Assembly (NCBI GenBank): GCA_046728055.1
Contig: JBKPDU010000162.1
Location: 1 to 11,458 of the forward strand
Direction of reading: 5' to 3'
DNA length: 11,458 bases
Origin: AC-69 sp046728055
GTDB lineage: Bacteria; Actinomycetota; UBA4738; HRBIN12
Shown: piece after piece, positions 7,395-11,458 of the stretch
Layout of the letters: every line of letters begins with the position of its first letter
How positions within the stretch are numbered: position 1 is the first letter of the stretch
The notes under the pieces: model-generated
What the model was told of the DNA's origin: nothing
The model's database searches: none
The model's input: only the letters and a program-made list of their open reading frames with translations
Made by a program: the position numbers and the translations under genes

Positions 7395-8903
7395 TCAGCC
7401 CCGCCGCTCCTCGGGCCGCATCTGCGGGAACAGGATGACGTCCCTGATCGACGGGACGTCGAGGAGGATCATCAGGAGCCGGTCGACCCCGATCCCGATA
7501 CCGCCGGCTGGGGGCATTCCCTGCTCCATGGCGCGGATGAAGTCCTCGTCGAGCGGATGGGTCTCCTCTTCCCCCGTCGCCCTGGCCAGAGCCTGGGCTT
7601 CGAACCTGGCCCGCTGCTCGTCGGGGTCGGTGAGCTCGGAGAAGGCCGTGGCCAGCTCGATACCCGCAATCACCAGGTCGAAGTGCTCCGTGAGCCCAGG
7701 GACCTCGCGATGGGGCCTGGCGAGTGGCGAGACCTCTCGGGGAAAGTCGCACACGAAGGTGGGATCGAACAGCGTCTGCTCGACGAGCTTCTCGAACATC
7801 TCCTGCACGACCTTGCCCGGCCCCCACGCGGGGTCCACACCGACGTCGAAGAGCTCGGCCAGGCCGGCAAGGTCCGACCGTTCCAGGGTTACCTCCTCCC
7901 CGACCGCTTCGGACAGGCTGCCGAGGACGGTGATGCGCCGCCACGGCGGGGTCAGGTCCAGTTCCTTTCCGCCGACGGCGAACCGGAGCGACCCTCGGAC
8001 GGCCCGAGCACACTCGACCAGGAGCTCCTCGGCGAGACGCATCATCGAGTGGTAATCGCCGTAGGCCTCGTAGGCCTCGAGCATGGTGAACTCGGGGTTG
8101 TACGTCGGGCCGATCCCCTCGTTCCGGAAATTGCGTCCGATCTCGTAGACGCGCTCCATCCCCCCGACGAGCAGGCGCTTGAGGTACAGCTCGAGCGAGA
8201 TCCGAAGCTTGAGCTCGATGCCGAGCGCCTGGTGGAACGTGGTGAACGGCCGGGCCATGGCCCCGCCGGCCACGGGTTGGAGGACGGGCGTCTCGACCTC
8301 CACGAAGCCATGCTCGTCCAGGTGCGCGCGCATGGTCCGAAGCGTCGTGGCCCGTGCATCGACCATTCGCCGCGAATCCAGATCGGTGGCCAGCTGCAGG
8401 TACCGGTGTCGCTGCTGGAGGTCCGGATCCCTGAGCCCGTGCCACTTCTCAGGAAGCGGCCGGAGGGCCTTCGTCAGGATCGCCATCCGCTCGACGAAGA
8501 TCGACAGCTCGCCCTTCTTCGTCGTCCCGACGCGGCCGGTTGCGCCGACGATGTCGCCCAGGTCGACGGCGTCGAGGAGTTCGAAGCTCGCCGGCTCCGT
8601 GTCGGTCGCGGACGCAACGAGCTGAAGATCGCCCGACCGGTCCCGCACCACAAGGAACTCGAGCTTGCCCAGGTCCCGTCGCAAGACGACCCGTCCCGCC
8701 ACCGTCCGGACGTCGTCGCGGATCTCCCCCGGCCCGAGCGGTCCGAACTCCTCGCGGATGGCGTCGATGCGGTCGGGTTCCTGGACGCCGAGCGCCGACT
8801 CGAGGTTCAGAGCGAACGGCTCGATGCCCTTGGCCCGCAACCGTTCCAGGGTCTCGCGCCGGGCCTTCAGGACCTCTCGTTCCCGGAAACCCTCCTCACT
8901 CAT
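7395..8903 (-). CDS. lysS: Lysyl-tRNA synthetase, class II
   Basis: A 502-residue, full-length class II LysRS that attaches lysine to tRNA-Lys. The N-terminal OB-fold anticodon-binding domain spans about residues 66-145 (AGRVVLRRDLGKLEFLVVRD). The family segment LPEKWHGLRDPDLQQRHRYLQL is at about 150-171. Motif 1 is VEVETPVLQPVAGGAMARPF (about 201-220), motif 2 is RVYEIGRNFRNEG (251-263), and motif 3 is GIGIGVDRLLMILL (about 468-481). The ATG at 8903 is chosen because it begins the LysS-like sequence; an open frame extends 44 codons upstream but overlaps coaX and has no family resemblance. The ATG overlaps the last 8 nt of coaX, and there is no strong Shine-Dalgarno, so translation is probably coupled to coaX. 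All core motifs are intact. Confidence 0.98.
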   Translation of the reverse strand: MSEEGFREREVLKARRETLERLRAKGIEPFALNLESALGVQEPDRIDAIREEFGPLGPGEIRDDVRTVAGRVVLRRDLGKLEFLVVRDRSGDLQLVASATDTEPASFELLDAVDLGDIVGATGRVGTTKKGELSIFVERMAILTKALRPLPEKWHGLRDPDLQQRHRYLQLATDLDSRRMVDARATTLRTMRAHLDEHGFVEVETPVLQPVAGGAMARPFTTFHQALGIELKLRISLELYLKRLLVGGMERVYEIGRNFRNEGIGPTYNPEFTMLEAYEAYGDYHSMMRLAEELLVECARAVRGSLRFAVGGKELDLTPPWRRITVLGSLSEAVGEEVTLERSDLAGLAELFDVGVDPAWGPGKVVQEMFEKLVEQTLFDPTFVCDFPREVSPLARPHREVPGLTEHFDLVIAGIELATAFSELTDPDEQRARFEAQALARATGEEETHPLDEDFIRAMEQGMPPAGGIGIGVDRLLMILLDVPSIRDVILFPQMRPEERRG

Positions 8904-9678
8904 CGACCGGTCCGACGTTGCGGTCGAAGACCAGGCGGAGCCCTTCCAGCGTGAGCCACTCGTCGTGATGGTCGATCCGCTCGCAGGAGGGCACGACCAC
9001 CGGGGCCAGGCCGCCCGTCGCCACCACCGCCGCACTGTCGCCGATGTCGGCCTGCATCCGTTCGATGATCCCGTCCGCCTCGGCCGCCGCGCCGAAGATC
9101 AGCCCGGCCTGGATGGCTTCCACCGTGTTCTTGCCCACCACCGACTTCGGCGGGTGCAGCTCGACTTGGGGGAGTCGGGCGGTGGCCGATGACAGGGCCT
9201 CGTTGGACACCTGCACGCCGGGCGCGATGGCCCCGCCCAGGAACTCACCTCTGTCGGAGACGGCGTCGAACGTCGTGGCCGTGCCGAAGTCGACCACGAT
9301 GCACGGTCCGCCGTACCGGTGGTAGGCCGCCAGCGCGTTCACGATCCGATCCGCGCCGACCTCGCGCGGGTTGTCCGTGAGGATCGACAGGCCGGTGCGG
9401 GTCCCCGGCTCGACCACCACTGGTGCAAAGCTGAAGTAGCGCTCGGTCATCTCCCGAAGGGCCCGGGTGGACGTGGGGACGACCGAGGCGATGGCGACGC
9501 CGGTGATCTGGCGGCTGAACGAGAGGTCGTGTTGGCCGAGGAACCCGCCGAACACGACGGCCAGTTCGTCCGCGGTCCGCTCGGACTGGGTGGACATGCG
9601 CCAGGACCACTTGAGCTCGGCGCCGGCGAAGACGCCGAGCACCGTGTTTGTGTTGCCGACGTTCACCGCGAGCAGCAC
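8896..9678 (-). CDS. coaX: Type III pantothenate kinase
   Basis: A 260-residue CoaX, the cytoplasmic enzyme that phosphorylates pantothenate in the first step of coenzyme A synthesis. Visible motifs include the N-terminal phosphate-binding segment LLAVNVGNTNT (residues 2-12), DNPREVGADRIVNALAAYH with D110 as the likely catalytic base, VVDFGTATTFD (128-138), GEFLGGAIAPGVQVS (144-158) and SVVGKNTVEAIQAGLIFG (179-196). At residue 6 the usual Asp of the DxGNT motif is Asn (codon AAC). The remaining sites are intact and length is normal, so I treat it as functional. The start is a GTG with a strong GGAGGTGA Shine-Dalgarno sequence 5 nt upstream. It lies 72 nt after panC and overlaps lysS by 8 nt. 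M. tuberculosis CoaX (Rv3600c) has a matching neighbourhood. Confidence 0.96.
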   Translation of the reverse strand: MLLAVNVGNTNTVLGVFAGAELKWSWRMSTQSERTADELAVVFGGFLGQHDLSFSRQITGVAIASVVPTSTRALREMTERYFSFAPVVVEPGTRTGLSILTDNPREVGADRIVNALAAYHRYGGPCIVVDFGTATTFDAVSDRGEFLGGAIAPGVQVSNEALSSATARLPQVELHPPKSVVGKNTVEAIQAGLIFGAAAEADGIIERMQADIGDSAAVVATGGLAPVVVPSCERIDHHDEWLTLEGLRLVFDRNVGPVDE

Positions 9679-9729
9679 GCCTTCACCTCCCGTGACCCGG
9701 CGTCATTCTCGCCCACGGGATGGGCCCGC

Positions 9730-9747
9730 GGCACGCTTCGGCGTGCC
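9730..9747. repeat. Hairpin between panC and coaX
   Basis: ggcacgc (9730-9736) and gcgtgcc (9741-9747) pair over 7 bp around a 4-nt loop, 3 nt after the panC stop codon. No U-run follows in the direction of transcription. It could be a weak terminator, an attenuator or an RNA-processing site that sets the panC to coaX ratio. Read on the plus strand the loop is the stable C(UUCG)G form, but the genes use the other strand. Confidence 0.5.
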
Positions 9748-9750
9748 CGC

Positions 9751-10602
9751 TCAGGGCACGGGGAGCAGCAGGTTGTCGATCAGGCGGGTCTGGCCGAACC
9801 GTGCAGCGACGAGCGCCCGGGCGGGGCCGGCTATCGTCGAGACCTCCTCGAACGTCTCATCGTCCACCACGGTCGCGTAGTCGATCCTGGCCTCCGGCGT
9901 CGCGCCGATCTCCCGTGCCATGACGGCCACCAAGGCTGCCCCATCTCGTTCCCCCGCCCGGGCCAATTGAGCGGCCTCGGACAGCGCCAGGAACAGGCAG
10001 CCGGCAGCCTCCCGCTGCTGCGGCGACAGGTAGGCGTTCCTCGACGAGACGGCCAGCCCGTCTGGTTCCCTGACGATGGGACATCCCTCCACCTCGATGG
10101 GGAAAGAGAGGTCGCGAACCATCCGTCGGACCAGCGCGAGCTGCTGGGCGTCCTTCTCGCCGAAATAGGCGGTGCTCGGGCCGACCATCTCGAACAGCTT
10201 GGCCACCACGGTGGCGACGCCCCGGAAGTGGCCGGGGCGGGCGGCTCCCTCCAGTCGGTCGCCGAGCGGTCCGGGATCCACGGTCACCTCGGGCGGACCG
10301 GCCGGGTACATCTCCTCGATGCTCGGGGCGAACACCACGTCCACCCCGAGCTCTTCGGCGATCGACAGGTCGCGGTCCTCGTCCCGCGGGTAGCGCGAGA
10401 GGTCCTCGCCCGGCCCGAACTGGAGCGGGTTGACGAAGATGGACACGACCAATTGCTCCGCCTCGTCCCGCGCACGCCGCATGAGCGACGCGTGGCCTTC
10501 GTGGAACGCGCCCATCGTGGGGACGAAGGCGACGGTTCGACCGACCGAACGGGCTGCGTCGCAGGCCTTTCGGGACAGGGCGATGGTCCGGGTCACCTCC
10601 AC
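9751..10602 (-). CDS. panC: Pantothenate synthetase (pantoate–beta-alanine ligase)
   Basis: A 283-residue, normal-length PanC that joins pantoate and beta-alanine, using ATP, to form pantothenate. The nucleotidyltransferase motifs are all present: PTMGAFHEGH (28-37, the HIGH-like signature), FVNPLQFGPGEDLSRYPR (56-73), FGEKDAQQ (147-154) and REPDGLAVSSRN (178-189, the KMSKS-like region). An open frame extends 77 codons further upstream but overlaps the preceding gene and has arginine-rich, shadow-like composition. The GTG at 10602 gives MEVTRTIA, typical of actinobacterial PanC, and overlaps the preceding gene by 10 nt. A GTG at 10596 (4-nt overlap) is an alternative. Neither has a strong Shine-Dalgarno, so coupling to the upstream gene is likely. 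No panD, which supplies beta-alanine and often sits next to panC, is present here. Confidence 0.97.
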   Translation of the reverse strand: MEVTRTIALSRKACDAARSVGRTVAFVPTMGAFHEGHASLMRRARDEAEQLVVSIFVNPLQFGPGEDLSRYPRDEDRDLSIAEELGVDVVFAPSIEEMYPAGPPEVTVDPGPLGDRLEGAARPGHFRGVATVVAKLFEMVGPSTAYFGEKDAQQLALVRRMVRDLSFPIEVEGCPIVREPDGLAVSSRNAYLSPQQREAAGCLFLALSEAAQLARAGERDGAALVAVMAREIGATPEARIDYATVVDDETFEEVSTIAGPARALVAARFGQTRLIDNLLLPVP

Positions 10603-11456
10603 TCGTCCAGCACCTTCTCCACCGCTGCTCTCCCATTGATCGAGAGCCGCCCCGATCGATGAGCGAGATCCAGCGCCACGTCGGCGAGCGCGACGTAGGC
10701 GGGGACCGCCTCTGGCGCCTGCTTCGTCAGTGCCTCGAGGTTGGCGGCGACCGTTCCGGCGTCGCCGCGGATCGTCGGCCCGGTCAGGGCGGCCGCCGGG
10801 CCGACGGCGGCCACGTTGTCCAGGGTCGCCCACTGAAGCGGGAGGAAGAGGTCGACGGGCTCGGGCATCCCGGCGTCCCGGAACAGCTCGTCGGCGAGCG
10901 CCGTGATCGCCACCAGGTAGTTGGAGGCGAACACCGCTGCCGCGTGATAGATCGGCTTCGCCTCGTCTTCCAGACGGAAGGGCCGCCCACCGACGTCGCT
11001 CGCCAGACGCTCGCCCAGGACGTACCCGGCCTCGGACACTGCGGTCACCGCCATCCCGCTCCCGGGGATCCGGGCCAGGGCGGCGTCAACGTCCGGGATG
11101 GTTTGGAGCGGATGAACGGACAGCACCTCGGCGCCGGCGGCCCGCGGAGCCGCGAGGGCGTGGAGCGACGTGGCCCCGGACAGATGCATCGCCGTCTGGC
11201 CCTCGCGGAGTGCACCTTCGTCGGTAAGCGATGAGGCCGTCGGCTCGATGAGGTCATCCGGCGTCCCGATGATCACGACCTCCGCCCCTCGAGCCGCATC
11301 CGACGCCGGACGGATCGGCACATCCGGGAGGTAGCGCGCCGCACGATCGGCGGTGTCCCCCCGACCTGAGACGGCGACGATGTGATGTCCGGCATGGAGG
11401 AGCCGGACGGCGAGCGCGGTGCCCACGCGGCCAGCACCGACGACGGCGACGTCCAT
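10593..11456 (-). CDS. Rossmann-fold and DUF2520 domain protein
   Basis: A 287-residue protein with an N-terminal dinucleotide-binding Rossmann domain (GAGRVG at 7-12, then VIIGTPDD at 61-68) and a C-terminal helical DUF2520 domain. Family-typical segments include HLSGATSLHAL (91-101), SVHPLQTIPD (113-122), DEAKPIYHAAAVFASNYLVA (164-183) and ALTGPTIRGDAGTV (223-236). The fold resembles NADP-dependent reductases such as F420-dependent or ketopantoate-reductase-like enzymes. Its biochemical function is not established, but it is regularly found directly upstream of panC in actinobacteria (Rv3603c in M. tuberculosis), which hints at a pantothenate-related role. The ATG at 11456 lies 2 nt from the window edge, so its ribosome-binding site is out of view and a longer N-terminus cannot be excluded. 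It overlaps panC by 10 nt. Confidence 0.9.
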   Translation of the reverse strand: MDVAVVGAGRVGTALAVRLLHAGHHIVAVSGRGDTADRAARYLPDVPIRPASDAARGAEVVIIGTPDDLIEPTASSLTDEGALREGQTAMHLSGATSLHALAAPRAAGAEVLSVHPLQTIPDVDAALARIPGSGMAVTAVSEAGYVLGERLASDVGGRPFRLEDEAKPIYHAAAVFASNYLVAITALADELFRDAGMPEPVDLFLPLQWATLDNVAAVGPAAALTGPTIRGDAGTVAANLEALTKQAPEAVPAYVALADVALDLAHRSGRLSINGRAAVEKVLDEWR

Positions 11457-11458
11457 CG

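Noticed and set aside
8904..9035. 44-codon N-terminal extension of LysS
   Set aside because: It overlaps coaX in another frame and has no LysS-like sequence; the ATG at 8903 fits the family start.
10603..10833. 77-codon N-terminal extension of PanC
   Set aside because: Arginine/glycine-rich shadow of the DUF2520 gene; PanC homology starts only after the GTG at 10602.

Overview
The window is a very GC-rich, gene-dense bacterial chromosome segment. Gene content and order (DUF2520 protein–panC–coaX–lysS, then clpC, radA, carD and a PIN-domain membrane protein) resemble the Mycobacterium tuberculosis Rv3603c–Rv3582c neighbourhood. GTG starts are frequent and ClpC and CarD look actinobacterial. 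I infer an actinomycete relative, probably a deep-branching or uncultured Actinomycetota lineage, because lsr2, panD and disA are missing from their usual places. I cannot name a species. All genes but one lie on the minus strand, so transcription mostly runs from high to low coordinates.

Region A (11456 down to 6581) is a tight cluster: a Rossmann/DUF2520 protein, pantothenate synthetase (panC), type III pantothenate kinase (coaX), lysyl-tRNA synthetase (lysS) and an EamA/DMT-family transporter. Overlaps of 10 and 8 nt and gaps of 72 and 16 nt suggest one transcription unit. PanC makes pantothenate and CoaX phosphorylates it, which are successive steps toward coenzyme A.

Region B (6568 to 5802) holds the only plus-strand gene, a stand-alone receiver protein with a strong Shine-Dalgarno sequence. 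A 386-nt intergenic stretch separates it from the divergent clpC gene and carries a good clpC -10 box and a 17-bp near-palindrome in the clpC leader.

Region C (5801 to 1) contains clpC, ended by two perfect hairpins in tandem; a small unrecognised protein (about 124 aa); radA, whose upstream region resembles the PafBC/RecA-NDp DNA-damage promoter and which appears leaderless; carD, whose start is set by a promoter and a GAGGGG Shine-Dalgarno sequence; and a membrane-anchored PIN protein that runs off the left edge. The shared themes are protein quality control, DNA repair and control of RNA polymerase.

I saw no mobile elements, CRISPR arrays, tRNA or rRNA genes. This is mainly a housekeeping region. 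The most interesting signals are regulatory (radA promoter, clpC leader palindrome) and contextual (orphan receiver beside clpC, missing disA and panD, Asp-to-Asn change in CoaX).
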